A stretch of DNA of 64,000 bases, taken from the NCBI RefSeq assembly GCF_017829975.1, contig NZ_JAEEGA010000001.1, positions 372,001 through 436,000 of the forward strand, in the 5' to 3' direction. Below the pieces are notes generated by a model. It was not told the DNA's origin. It saw nothing but the letters and a program-made list of their open reading frames with translations, and made no database searches. Made by a program: the position numbers and the translations under genes. The DNA is from Vagococcus allomyrinae (lineage in GTDB: Bacteria > Bacillota > Bacilli > Lactobacillales > Vagococcaceae). Of the stretch, positions 33,135-40,860 are shown piece after piece. Each line of letters begins with the position of its first letter. The first letter of the stretch is position 1.

Positions 33135-33227
33135 ATTGACTCTTGCAAAACCATTTTTAATCATGTTACCCTGTCTGTAGCTAGCAAAAACGAGCTCATC
33201 GGCCGATGACTAAAGGGGTCAATTTTA

Positions 33228-33689
33228 ATGAACATGACAATTGAATATTTACCAGCCTATCCTCTGGCATATAAACGAGCAGTAGGGCCATATGGCATTG
33301 GAAATGTCAGCGTTATGACGGAACTAAAAGCTTGGGCGCAGGCTCACGATCTGTTTGAAGAAGGAGTGATCTTTGGTATTCCGCAAGATAATCCAACTGT
33401 GACATTGCCAGAAGACTGCCGTTATGACGCGGCGATTGTGGTAAAGAAGGAAATGAAATTAGATGAAGCGGTCCAAGCCGGCATCTTTGCTGCAGGCCAT
33501 TACGCGGTTTTTCAGGTTGATCATACTGAGCAAGGTCTGTCAGAGGCTTGGGCGACCATCTATGACCATTTGGCAGCGACAGGTTTAAGCTTAGGCCAAG
33601 GGGCTACAGTGGAGCGCTATTGTTCTAAATTGGTCAGTCAGCACCTGTGCGAAATCTGTGTGCCAATTGTCATAGATGAGGGTGAATGA
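33228..33689 (+). CDS. GyrI-like small-molecule-binding protein
   Basis: This 153-residue protein has the fold pattern of the GyrI/AraC effector-binding superfamily: early strand VEYLPAYPLAYKRAVGPYG, a helix VMTELKAWAQAHDLF, GIPQDNPTVTLPEDCRYDAAIVV and a second half AGHYAVFQVDHTEQGLSEAWATIYDHL, closing with EICVPI. The family includes SbmC (gyrase-protective) and effector domains that bind drugs or other ligands. No DNA-binding domain is present. Ligand unknown. Probably linked to the gene at 33761. Confidence 0.75.
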   Translation: MNMTIEYLPAYPLAYKRAVGPYGIGNVSVMTELKAWAQAHDLFEEGVIFGIPQDNPTVTLPEDCRYDAAIVVKKEMKLDEAVQAGIFAAGHYAVFQVDHTEQGLSEAWATIYDHLAATGLSLGQGATVERYCSKLVSQHLCEICVPIVIDEGE

Positions 33690-33760
33690 CTTGCTATCTC
33701 GTCGGTTTCGCTTTAAACTGGAGATTGAGAAGTGTATCACAAAATGACAAGAGGTGCGAG

Positions 33761-34153
33761 ATGAAAACTGCAACAATTACAAGTACCATGGATTTGACTC
33801 AAGGTGGCTGCAATGCCTGTGGACCAGTAGAAAGCTTGCTTTATTCAATGGAGCTGGACCAACAAACCTTGGCACTGGAAGAATTAAGAGTGTCTTCCCT
33901 AGTGATGGCAATTGTTCTTCATGAGGGCTGGAGCCAGGCGTTTAAAGTTGAGATGATCGATGAATACATGCTGTATAAAAAAGGCGATAAAGAAATAAAA
34001 TTGGTCGAGGATTATAATCAATTGACTTACATCAGTTCAACTGACTCCATAACCTTGGCGGATAACTATTCGGATCAAGCCGAACTATTTAGTCAGACCA
34101 ATCGTGTTTTGACGGAGATGTTTGAGGTAGCAGCGATTAACTTTATTGCATAA
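33761..34153 (+). CDS. Hypothetical protein (130 aa)
   Basis: I do not recognise this protein. It is soluble, acidic, with a CNAC motif (residues about 17-20) that could bind metal or form a disulfide, then alternating helices and strands (SLLYSMELDQQTLALEELRVSSLVMAIVL; AFKVEMIDEYMLYKKGDKEIKLVEDYN). ATG 33761 has GAGGTGCGAG directly upstream; the longer frame from 33686 overlaps the GyrI-like gene and is rejected. A terminator follows at 34212. Confidence 0.6.
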   Translation: MKTATITSTMDLTQGGCNACGPVESLLYSMELDQQTLALEELRVSSLVMAIVLHEGWSQAFKVEMIDEYMLYKKGDKEIKLVEDYNQLTYISSTDSITLADNYSDQAELFSQTNRVLTEMFEVAAINFIA

Positions 34154-34211
34154 CTAATTAAAGAGGCTGGTTAAAGCTAGGGTCTTGCGGTCTATAAAAT
34201 GCAGTGCTAGT

Positions 34212-34239
34212 CGACAGGAGACATCCTGTCGGCTTTTTC
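34212..34239 (+). terminator. Terminator after the gene at 33761
   Basis: CGACAGGA (34212-34219) and TCCTGTCG (34224-34231) form an 8-bp stem with a 4-nt loop followed by GCTTTTTC. Confidence 0.78.
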
Positions 34240-34302
34240 AAGTGTTAAGGTAAGCATCTTAATGTTACTGATAGCAAGGAAATAATCACTTGGTTGAATG
34301 AA

Positions 34303-34356
34303 AATAAATAAGAGTCAATCCCATCAACTAGTTGACAGGATTAACTCTTATTTATT
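34303..34356. terminator. Terminator of the LPXTG protein gene
   Basis: AATAAATAAGAGTCAATCC (34303-34321) and GGATTAACTCTTATTTATT (34338-34356) pair with one mismatch; the apex holds the palindrome TCAACTAGTTGA. It lies 18 bp beyond the stop codon of the minus-strand LPXTG gene. Confidence 0.82.
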
Positions 34357-34373
34357 AAATGATGTAAGCTGTG

Positions 34374-36683
34374 CTACAGGCTGTCTTGAGGCTTCCTCAT
34401 AAAGCTAAACATCGTAAGGCCCAATGCTGCGATTCCAGCTAAGAACATAACAAATGTTTCTTTTTCTCCTGTTTCAGGAAGTTTTTTGTCGGAACGTGAT
34501 TTACTAATGTTCGTCGAATTACCGCCTTGATTAGAGGCGCTAGAATTATTGTTTTGGTTGTTGACATTGGTCGTAATAGTATTTCCAATGTTGCTACCGT
34601 TACCGCCATTAGCCTCTTCTTTTACTAAGAGGGTATTAATGGCATGTTGTAAACCTGTGGCAATTTTGTCGATATATGCTTGGTCTAGATTATCCCAAGC
34701 CACATCTTTACCAATGAGCAGCCGTTTAGCTTCTGCTAGCCAAAATCCTTTTTCCCATTTTACCGACTCATCAGTGAATTCTTTCCATGATTTTTCAGTG
34801 TATTGCTTCTGATCGCCAATGCTGTCGTAAATGGCTTGTAGCTTTGTTAAATCTAGGTCTTTGTTCTCTGTGGGTGCTTTGACAAGTTTGCTCATGGCAT
34901 CGTTTAAAAGCTCGATACTAGTATCGATTGCACCTTGGGTCATTTCTAAGCTCACCGGCAATTCAAAAGCTGGGTCTTTATTTAACCATGTTTCCAGGAT
35001 GTTCACAGCTTTTGAGTCGGTGGCATGCTGTTGCATAGCTTTCCATGATTCAGGGGTGTATTGCTCCTCTAATAACCCTTTGTACTTATTGTAGACTTTC
35101 CTTGCTTCCGTTAGGTTTAAATCACCAGCAGTTGGGTTGTCCGTACTATTTTTCTTAACTAATAGATCAAATCCAGCCCAACCAAAAGCAATCTTCTGTT
35201 TAAACCATGTTTCTAAATCGGGAATATCTGGAGTTTTCCCAGAGTCGATTAAATAGTTAATATGCTCAATGTAGTCTCCATCTTTGCCAATATTAAAGTA
35301 TTCTTCCATTGCCATATATGAGCTATCTGTGTAATCGGCTCGGACAAGTCCATTATACTTAGCTAATATTTCTTCCAAGTCTTCATAATATGGTTTCATC
35401 CATTCTTCTGGTTGATAATCCTTAAAAACAAGAAGCGCAAAGGCTTCATCCCAACGCCCTAAAGTAATCCAGATTGGTTCCACCGTTAAGCCATCGCCGA
35501 TGCTTTCTTCTTTTAAATCAATTTCGGTATAAGCGAGTGCATAATTTTCTCTTAGATTATCTTGGAAAGCTTGCCAAGATTCAGACCTGTAGTCACTTGC
35601 AACCAAACTTAAATATTGGTCATATCTGGCTTGTAATGTCTTGAGGTCTGGGCTAAGCCATTCAAGATTACTCTCCCATCTATAATTCAGGTCAGCAACG
35701 GTTTCTTCAGCAACCTCAGAGCTCGGATTTGCTAGAATGCTTTCGGTTGAGCTGAGTAAGCCAACATCGCTAGCAATCCGTTTTTTGAAGTTTGCCCAAT
35801 CCAGTGGGTGATAGTCATCTTCGTTTAAGGAAAGGTACTTATCATACAGCTCCTTAAGTTTAGTGATGTCTGGCCTGTTACTTTCGTCAACAACGGTGAT
35901 TAGGATTGTCTCGCCTAATTGCACACCGTTATTCGTACCACCATATGAGAATACTTTAGCCTCATAAACTCCAGGATCCCAATTCATTGGAAAAGCTGGA
36001 CCATCTATCGGATACTTATTGACGCTTAAAAGCGCTCTACCATCTGTACCGATTACTATATTTGAATTAGTTCCGTCTTCACGGTGTGCTATTAAGGTGA
36101 ACGATACCCACTCACCACGTTTCACAGTGGTTTTATCTCCTGAGAAGGTGTAACCGATTATTGCTGATTGCGGTTCGGTTTCACTTTCAAGTCTAATAAC
36201 TTCTGCTTCAAAAGCTTTAAGTGCTAAGATAACAGCTTCCCAATTATTACCTGTAAGGTAATAATTAGCATGAGCATTTAGAAAGTTGGTTTTGAGCTCT
36301 GAAATATTTGATCCTGAAAAATCAGCACCAGCATCAACTAAGTCTTCGCGTCTTTGGTCTAATGCTAGATACTCTCCATATGCTGAGCTTGCATTTTCTT
36401 CGACTTCGCTTGATGGGTTGTCGGTATTTGATGTCTCTATTTGTTCCTCGCTACTAGATGGTGTAGAGGTTTCAGTTGACTCAACTGGCAGATCAGTACT
36501 TTCGACGGTTTCTTCCATTGGTACAATTTCTTCCGTTGTGGGTTCGGCCGTCTCAGTGTCAGCCAAGGCATTAACCGCACCAATTGCAAGAGGGCAAACC
36601 AACATAGCAACAGTTGCAACATTGATAATTTTCTTCATGCGTCTACTGTGCATTAATTTCTCAATGCGTGTGTGTTGTTTCAC
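34374..36683 (-). CDS. LPXTG cell-wall-anchored protein with FIVAR-like repeats
   Basis: This 769-residue surface protein has a long signal peptide (MKKIINVATVAMLVCPLAIGAVNALA; cleavage near 42), a Ser/Thr/Glu-rich linker (43-100), and a beta-rich domain at about 170-265. Five helical repeats then follow, each opening like LxxLYDxYLxLxxxDYxxxSWxxF (about 275, 355, 430, 530, 620). Next come an Asn/Ser/Gly spacer and LPETG at 735 with span and basic tail. The repeats resemble FIVAR modules of adhesins and glycan-degrading surface enzymes. It should be sortase-linked to peptidoglycan. The start is GTG with AAGGAG 12 nt upstream. No catalytic domain is seen; adhesion is a guess. Confidence 0.88.
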   Translation of the reverse strand: MKQHTRIEKLMHSRRMKKIINVATVAMLVCPLAIGAVNALADTETAEPTTEEIVPMEETVESTDLPVESTETSTPSSSEEQIETSNTDNPSSEVEENASSAYGEYLALDQRREDLVDAGADFSGSNISELKTNFLNAHANYYLTGNNWEAVILALKAFEAEVIRLESETEPQSAIIGYTFSGDKTTVKRGEWVSFTLIAHREDGTNSNIVIGTDGRALLSVNKYPIDGPAFPMNWDPGVYEAKVFSYGGTNNGVQLGETILITVVDESNRPDITKLKELYDKYLSLNEDDYHPLDWANFKKRIASDVGLLSSTESILANPSSEVAEETVADLNYRWESNLEWLSPDLKTLQARYDQYLSLVASDYRSESWQAFQDNLRENYALAYTEIDLKEESIGDGLTVEPIWITLGRWDEAFALLVFKDYQPEEWMKPYYEDLEEILAKYNGLVRADYTDSSYMAMEEYFNIGKDGDYIEHINYLIDSGKTPDIPDLETWFKQKIAFGWAGFDLLVKKNSTDNPTAGDLNLTEARKVYNKYKGLLEEQYTPESWKAMQQHATDSKAVNILETWLNKDPAFELPVSLEMTQGAIDTSIELLNDAMSKLVKAPTENKDLDLTKLQAIYDSIGDQKQYTEKSWKEFTDESVKWEKGFWLAEAKRLLIGKDVAWDNLDQAYIDKIATGLQHAINTLLVKEEANGGNGSNIGNTITTNVNNQNNNSSASNQGGNSTNISKSRSDKKLPETGEKETFVMFLAGIAALGLTMFSFMRKPQDSL

Positions 36684-36727
36684 TTTTCATTTCATCTCCT
36701 TATCTGTTAATAAAACCATTTTTCCAT

Positions 36728-36757
36728 GGCATAGCTAAAGCTCACCTCCATTGTCAA
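36728..36757 (-). promoter_or_regulatory. Promoter of the LPXTG protein gene
   Basis: On the minus strand TTGACA (36757-36752) and TATGCC (36733-36728) are 18 bp apart, about 45 bp before the GTG start. The -35 is perfect, the -10 weak. Confidence 0.55.
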
Positions 36758-36803
36758 CTTTTCCGAACGGTCGTCATAAAAACGTTTGAAATTTAACGCA
36801 AAA

Positions 36804-36841
36804 AGCTGATTTGACGAAGTGTAAACTCCGTCAAATCAGCT
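36804..36841 (-). terminator. Terminator after the serine recombinase gene
   Basis: AGCTGATTTGACG and CGTCAAATCAGCT form a perfect 13-bp stem with a 12-nt loop; on the minus strand it is followed by TTTTTGCG. It isolates the recombinase gene from the LPXTG gene. It lies between two 8-bp inverted repeats (36768-36775 and 36893-36900). Confidence 0.8.
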
Positions 36842-36966
36842 ATTGCGAAATATTTAAATTATCCATATTTAATGAATATCGGACCTTGTTCAGACGACCG
36901 ATCGAACAAGAAATGGTTTCAAGGTAATTTTAGCATAAAACCCATGTTTTTAACAGAATTACTTTT

Positions 36967-37611
36967 CTATTTTCTTCTAGAAACGCCGTGTTTTCTGGCC
37001 ACTTTGTAAACTGAGCTCTCGCTAATTTTTAGTCGCTTTGCAATTGTCTTAATTGGTATGCTGTTCAATTGGTATAGATGCAACACTTCTTGTTCTATTT
37101 TGTTAGATAGTGGCGGATTACCTAAAACTTTGCCATTGGCTTTCGCTTGAGCTAACCCTGCTCTAGTTCGTTGCCTAATATTCTCAAGCTCAATCTCAGC
37201 TACGTAGCCTAGAACAATACAGAGGAGACGTCCTGTTAGTGAATCGGTTTCTAGATTTTCTTGTAAGCTGACTAGTTTGATCGTGTGTTGGCTAAACTCA
37301 TCAAGAAGTGCACCAAGCTTGCTCATGCTTCTAGTGAGACGATCCAGTTTGTAAATGTTCAACGAGACTTCCTTGCCTTGACTGGTTAATTCTTTGGCTA
37401 ATTCGATAGCCTTGGCCAGCTCTGGTCGCTCGTCATTGCTGCCACTTTGCTTCTCACTAAAGATGACATCACAATCAGCTAGTGCGTTAGTTTGAACTTC
37501 TAAGCCAAGTTTTTGACGATCGTCAAGGGATGAAACTCGAGCATAGCCGATTGTTACTTTGTCTAGTTGACTCACTGCTTGTACCTTACTTTTGGTCGTT
37601 AATTTTTTCAT
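36967..37611 (-). CDS. Serine recombinase (resolvase/invertase family)
   Basis: This 214-residue protein has a resolvase N-terminal domain: IGYARVSSLDDRQKLGLEVQ (catalytic Ser in RVSS), FSEKQSGSNDERPELAKA, YKLDRLTRSMSKLGALLDEF, then the long helix ELENIRQRTRAGLAQAKANGKVLG and a C-terminal helix-turn-helix (PIKTIAKRLKISESSVYKVARKHG). It is the small type used for resolution of transposons and plasmids or inversion of DNA segments. The N-terminus is about 20 residues longer than usual. GGAGGGG precedes ATG. No transposase is adjacent, so it is an orphan that may control a local site or be a remnant of a mobile element. Confidence 0.88.
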   Translation of the reverse strand: MKKLTTKSKVQAVSQLDKVTIGYARVSSLDDRQKLGLEVQTNALADCDVIFSEKQSGSNDERPELAKAIELAKELTSQGKEVSLNIYKLDRLTRSMSKLGALLDEFSQHTIKLVSLQENLETDSLTGRLLCIVLGYVAEIELENIRQRTRAGLAQAKANGKVLGNPPLSNKIEQEVLHLYQLNSIPIKTIAKRLKISESSVYKVARKHGVSRRK

Positions 37612-37737
37612 GTGACCCCTCCAATATATTCATTTTACTCCTCTATATTGTAAGGCTCATCTGGCGAAAGAATAAAAAAAATGCATAAAATTCTGTTAGC
37701 TGTTGGCATCATTGCTCTTATTGCCTTAGCATAAAAA

Positions 37738-37767
37738 AACAGGACTTGAATTTGCTCAAGTCCTGTT
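37738..37767 (-). terminator. Terminator of the SdrD-B-like protein gene
   Basis: AACAGGACTTGA (37738-37749) and TCAAGTCCTGTT (37756-37767) form a perfect 12-bp stem with a 6-nt loop; read on the minus strand, TTTTTTT follows. Confidence 0.88.
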
Positions 37768-37831
37768 GATAGTCGAAAAAAATCGACTTCTTTAATTTAG
37801 TTTTTGTTAGCGTGTGGTTTGCGTAGCTTAT

Positions 37832-39376
37832 TTATTCACTATCAGAGGTTAATGCTGGTAGACTATCGCTAACAGGTGCGACGGCAATATCTTGATTAAT
37901 TTGCCAGTCAGCTTCCGTTCCTGTCATGTAATAACCACCGATAATGGCTTTACCTTCCAGAGCGGCGGGAACTTCACCTTCAAATGGTTTTGTCAATGTT
38001 TCCCCATCTTCTACTACTAAATACATCGTGGTATCATAAGGCAATTTATCAAATTTATATTTGCCAAACTTAGGCGTTGTGAGAGCCGAGATGATTTGAC
38101 CGTCTTGATCGTAAATAGTTAAGTTAACTTGTTTAACAGCTTCGGAAGTATCATCTTTTATGCCGTTACTGTTAAGGTCGTTAAAGGCTGTTCCAGTTAA
38201 TTGAACCGCATTTTTGTAGCCAAAATACATGTCGTTCGTTTTTTGAACTTTTAGATTGGTTAAATCATAAGTGTTCCCCCAAACATTAACGGACATGATC
38301 CGCATATCAGGCACGCTGTTGACTAACTGGTGAACCGTCCGACCAGCGCCGAGTAAGGAACTGACATTACCAGCTGCGTCTTTACCGAGTAATTTATTAA
38401 AGTCAATTTTATCGGCTTCGTCGAGGATTTTTGGTAGCATTGACACTAATTGATTGATATAAAGGTTATTTGGATCCGTGGTGATCGAACCATCAGATGG
38501 TGTTAATAACGACGGATTTTCCAGAATCGGTGTGATATCTGTTACGCCAGAAAAGATATCTAGGAATGTGTTGACTTGTCCCATATTTGATGCCGCTCCT
38601 GATAAGGTAGCGTTAAATGGGGCACGCATCGCTAAGTAAAGACTAGGTTCCAAGTCGCTAAAAATATTTTTAACGCCTTTGGCATCCATGGTTCCGATGC
38701 GAATGGCTCCATTTGAAATGTTGACGGTATTGGTAAACAGCACAGAGTTGTACATCGCTTTACGTTCGTTTTTGTAAAGTTCTCCCGATTCAAGGGCCTT
38801 CAGTGTTTTGACAACGTCAACAAGCATGACACTTTTATCAGTTGCTAGTTTTTCAGTAGGGTCCATCTGGCGATTCCAATTTGCGTCTTCGTAGGCATAA
38901 AAAGATAAATTGGCGGTCTTGTTTAATGCCAGTAATTTCGTTGTGACAAGACTAGCCCGAGTCACAACTACTTCAACAATCCCGGCTATTGGTTCGCCAT
39001 TTTCATCTTGGGGATTGCCCGTTTGAGCAACTGGGTGATAGCGAGTTTCACTGCCGTATTTTAAGTAGTAGGTGCCTGGCTTTAATTTAGTGAAACGATA
39101 AGTGCCTAAGACACTTGTTTTAACACGAGAAATTGAGTTTGTTTCACTTAAGGCATCTTCAAGGCCGGCGTATAACTCAACCATTTTTTCCTTAAGGGGT
39201 GCGTCTAAATTTTTTGGTTCATAAATCCCATTGGAATTGGTGTCTGCAAAGACCGAACCAGCAATTGTGTAGATGCTTGGAGAAAAAACAGCGGCCTCAG
39301 CTGCCGGGGCCGCTCCTAGAAAAATCGGCCCAATCAGGCAAAACGCAACAAATAACTTAACAATTTTCTTCTTCAA
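37832..39376 (-). CDS. Secreted protein with SdrD B-like repeats
   Basis: This protein of about 514 residues has a signal peptide (IVKLFVAFCLIGPIFLGAAPAAEA) and three SdrD-B/prealbumin-like modules. Each is marked by a calcium-loop type motif: FADTNSNGIYEP (about 43), YEDANWNRQMDPTE (about 165) and FNDLNSNGIKDDTSE (about 405). TYRFTKLKPGTYYL and KYKFDKLPYDTTMYL strands follow the first and third. There is no LPXTG, membrane anchor or lipobox, so it is probably released or held non-covalently. TTG 39376 is the start, with GGAGGG 7 nt upstream. Likely an extracellular adhesin or matrix protein; function unknown. Confidence 0.8.
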   Translation of the reverse strand: MKKKIVKLFVAFCLIGPIFLGAAPAAEAAVFSPSIYTIAGSVFADTNSNGIYEPKNLDAPLKEKMVELYAGLEDALSETNSISRVKTSVLGTYRFTKLKPGTYYLKYGSETRYHPVAQTGNPQDENGEPIAGIVEVVVTRASLVTTKLLALNKTANLSFYAYEDANWNRQMDPTEKLATDKSVMLVDVVKTLKALESGELYKNERKAMYNSVLFTNTVNISNGAIRIGTMDAKGVKNIFSDLEPSLYLAMRAPFNATLSGAASNMGQVNTFLDIFSGVTDITPILENPSLLTPSDGSITTDPNNLYINQLVSMLPKILDEADKIDFNKLLGKDAAGNVSSLLGAGRTVHQLVNSVPDMRIMSVNVWGNTYDLTNLKVQKTNDMYFGYKNAVQLTGTAFNDLNSNGIKDDTSEAVKQVNLTIYDQDGQIISALTTPKFGKYKFDKLPYDTTMYLVVEDGETLTKPFEGEVPAALEGKAIIGGYYMTGTEADWQINQDIAVAPVSDSLPALTSDSE

Positions 39377-39625
39377 AATAAATCCCTCCATTTCGTTTAA
39401 TGACCGTTTTTAATTATACGCTATTCGAACGTATTTTGGTACAATTATTAGATTAATGTTAGTATTTAGTGATTGATAGTCTGTTTTAAACATTTCGACA
39501 ATTTGCATGGTATAAACCTTAAGTATTTAATTTAATTTTAGATATTAGCTTGTTTAGTATTTTGATAGTTGACTTAGAGTTGACTCCAAGTGTTAGTCTG
39601 TTAGTAGAGATGTTGGAGGTGGATT

Positions 39626-39760
39626 GTGGAGCGAGTTAAACGACTATTAATAAGCGGGTTGCAAACAAGGCTACGCCATTTGATTAACAGTGAAAAAGAG
39701 TTCACATTTAAAAAAGTGTATCAGGATTTCGAAAAGCGTTTGGGAAAACGACTTTTATGA
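39626..39760 (+). CDS. Small basic protein (44 aa), unrecognised
   Basis: A GTG-initiated frame with a strong GGAGGT site 6 nt upstream encodes 44 residues rich in Lys, Arg and Leu (RVKRLLISGLQTRLRHLI, then FTFKKVYQDFEKRLGKRLL), probably one or two amphipathic helices. It ends 34 bp before the MerR gene and may be its first cistron. It resembles nothing I can name. The good translation signal and clean composition support a real gene. Confidence 0.55.
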   Translation: MERVKRLLISGLQTRLRHLINSEKEFTFKKVYQDFEKRLGKRLL

Positions 39761-39794
39761 TAAACTGATATAAAACGAGAGGGGAGTGTAAGTG

Positions 39795-40178
39795 ATGAAT
39801 ATTAGCGCTGTTAGCAAAGCAACAGAAGTTTCTGCGGATACCATTCGTTATTATGAACGAATTGGGCTAATTCCACCAGTTAAGCGCAATAACAGTGGGG
39901 TTAGAGTTTTCACTGAGGAGGATGTTAAGTGGCTTACCTTTAGCCGTCAAATGCGGCGTGCCGGTATGTCAATTGAAGCGTTAATTGAGTATTTAACACT
40001 ATTTCGTGAAGGACAAGAGACCGTTCCTGCTAGAATTGACTTATTGAAAGAGCAAGAACAAGTTCTTCAAGAGAAGGTAGAGTTGATGCAGGAAGCCTTG
40101 GAACGCTTGCGGTTTAAAATTGACAATTACGGAAGTCATATGATCCCCCGTGAACAGTCATTAAAGGATTTCGATTGA
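39795..40178 (+). CDS. MerR-family transcriptional regulator
   Basis: This 127-residue protein has a MerR winged helix at the N-terminus (ISAVSKATEVSADTIRYYERIGLIPPVKRNNSGVRVFTEEDVKWLTFSRQMRRAGMSIEAL) and a dimer coiled coil (LLKEQEQVLQEKVELMQEALERLRFKI). No Cys is present, so it is not a metal-thiol sensor; it fits the AdhR/short-MerR group. It probably controls the DUF2798 gene downstream or itself. ATG 39795 follows GAGGGGAG. Confidence 0.9.
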   Translation: MNISAVSKATEVSADTIRYYERIGLIPPVKRNNSGVRVFTEEDVKWLTFSRQMRRAGMSIEALIEYLTLFREGQETVPARIDLLKEQEQVLQEKVELMQEALERLRFKIDNYGSHMIPREQSLKDFD

Positions 40179-40189
40179 TTGATAAATAG

Positions 40190-40222
40190 ACTCTGACTCA
40201 AGACTGAGGCGGAGTTTTTTTG
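40190..40222 (+). terminator. Terminator after the MerR gene
   Basis: ACTCTGACTC and GAGGCGGAGT make an imperfect stem with a 6-nt loop followed by TTTTTTT. The stem is weaker than others in the window. Confidence 0.6.
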
Positions 40223-40347
40223 AAGGCTAGTTGATGTTGATGCCATGATGAAATAAAAGATGATAGTTTCTGAAAATAATGCTTACGAAAATTTATGAGC
40301 TGTGCTACGATAATCTCTGGATCAAAAAATGAAATGGAGTGGATGTA

Positions 40348-40815
40348 ATGCCGACAAACAAAAAAGAAGGAATTTTTTTTACGCTAGTCATGTGTAGTAT
40401 GATGGTGTTGGGAATGACGATTTACAATATTGCGTTGGTGGAAGGGGTGACGTTAGGCTTGGTGAAATCAGTAACCTTAGGCTTTTTCCCTGGTTTTTTG
40501 GTGGCGTTAATCGTCGATGTTGTTTTTGTGGCACCAGTGGCCAAAAAACTGGCGTTTAAATTGCCAATCAATCAGGCGCACCCCTTGCAAGTTGTCTTAG
40601 CCGTTTCCGGTTGCATGGTTTGTGGAATGGTCATTTTTATGTCAGTTTTTGGGTTAGTGACAGAAGGCCATTTTTCTGGCAATATCTTGCTAAATTATTT
40701 AATCGTCGTTCGCAATAATTTTCTGATGGCTCTACCTCTACAGTGGTTAATTGTTGGTCCTGTTGCCAGAAAACTATTAAGTCAGTATCAAAATCGTCAA
40801 TTGGAAACAGCGTAA
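40348..40815 (+). CDS. DUF2798 membrane protein
   Basis: This protein of about 155 residues has four membrane spans in two similar halves, each ending in a PxA+KL motif (FVAPVAKKLAF; IVGPVARKLLSQY). DUF2798 is a family of unknown function often next to regulators. ATG 40348 is chosen for GGAG 8 nt upstream. It follows the MerR gene after a terminator, so it has its own promoter and may be the MerR target. Confidence 0.82.
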   Translation: MPTNKKEGIFFTLVMCSMMVLGMTIYNIALVEGVTLGLVKSVTLGFFPGFLVALIVDVVFVAPVAKKLAFKLPINQAHPLQVVLAVSGCMVCGMVIFMSVFGLVTEGHFSGNILLNYLIVVRNNFLMALPLQWLIVGPVARKLLSQYQNRQLETA

Positions 40816-40860
40816 AAAAGACTCTAAATTCGCCAGACGCGCAGATTTAGAGCCTTTTTT
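40815..40860. terminator. Bidirectional terminator
   Basis: AAAAAGACTCTAAAT and ATTTAGAGCCTTTTTT form a 14-15-bp stem with one mismatch and a 14-nt loop, shared by DUF2798 and the converging nucleotidase gene. Confidence 0.85.

Noticed and set aside
33686-33760. N-terminal extension of the gene at 33761
   Set aside because: It overlaps the GyrI-like gene end and the strong RBS lies directly before ATG 33761.
37681-37734. 17-residue hydrophobic peptide (MHKILLAVGIIALIALA), type I toxin-like
   Set aside because: No ribosome binding site, no clear promoter or antisense RNA, and it overlaps the downstream end of the minus-strand terminator.
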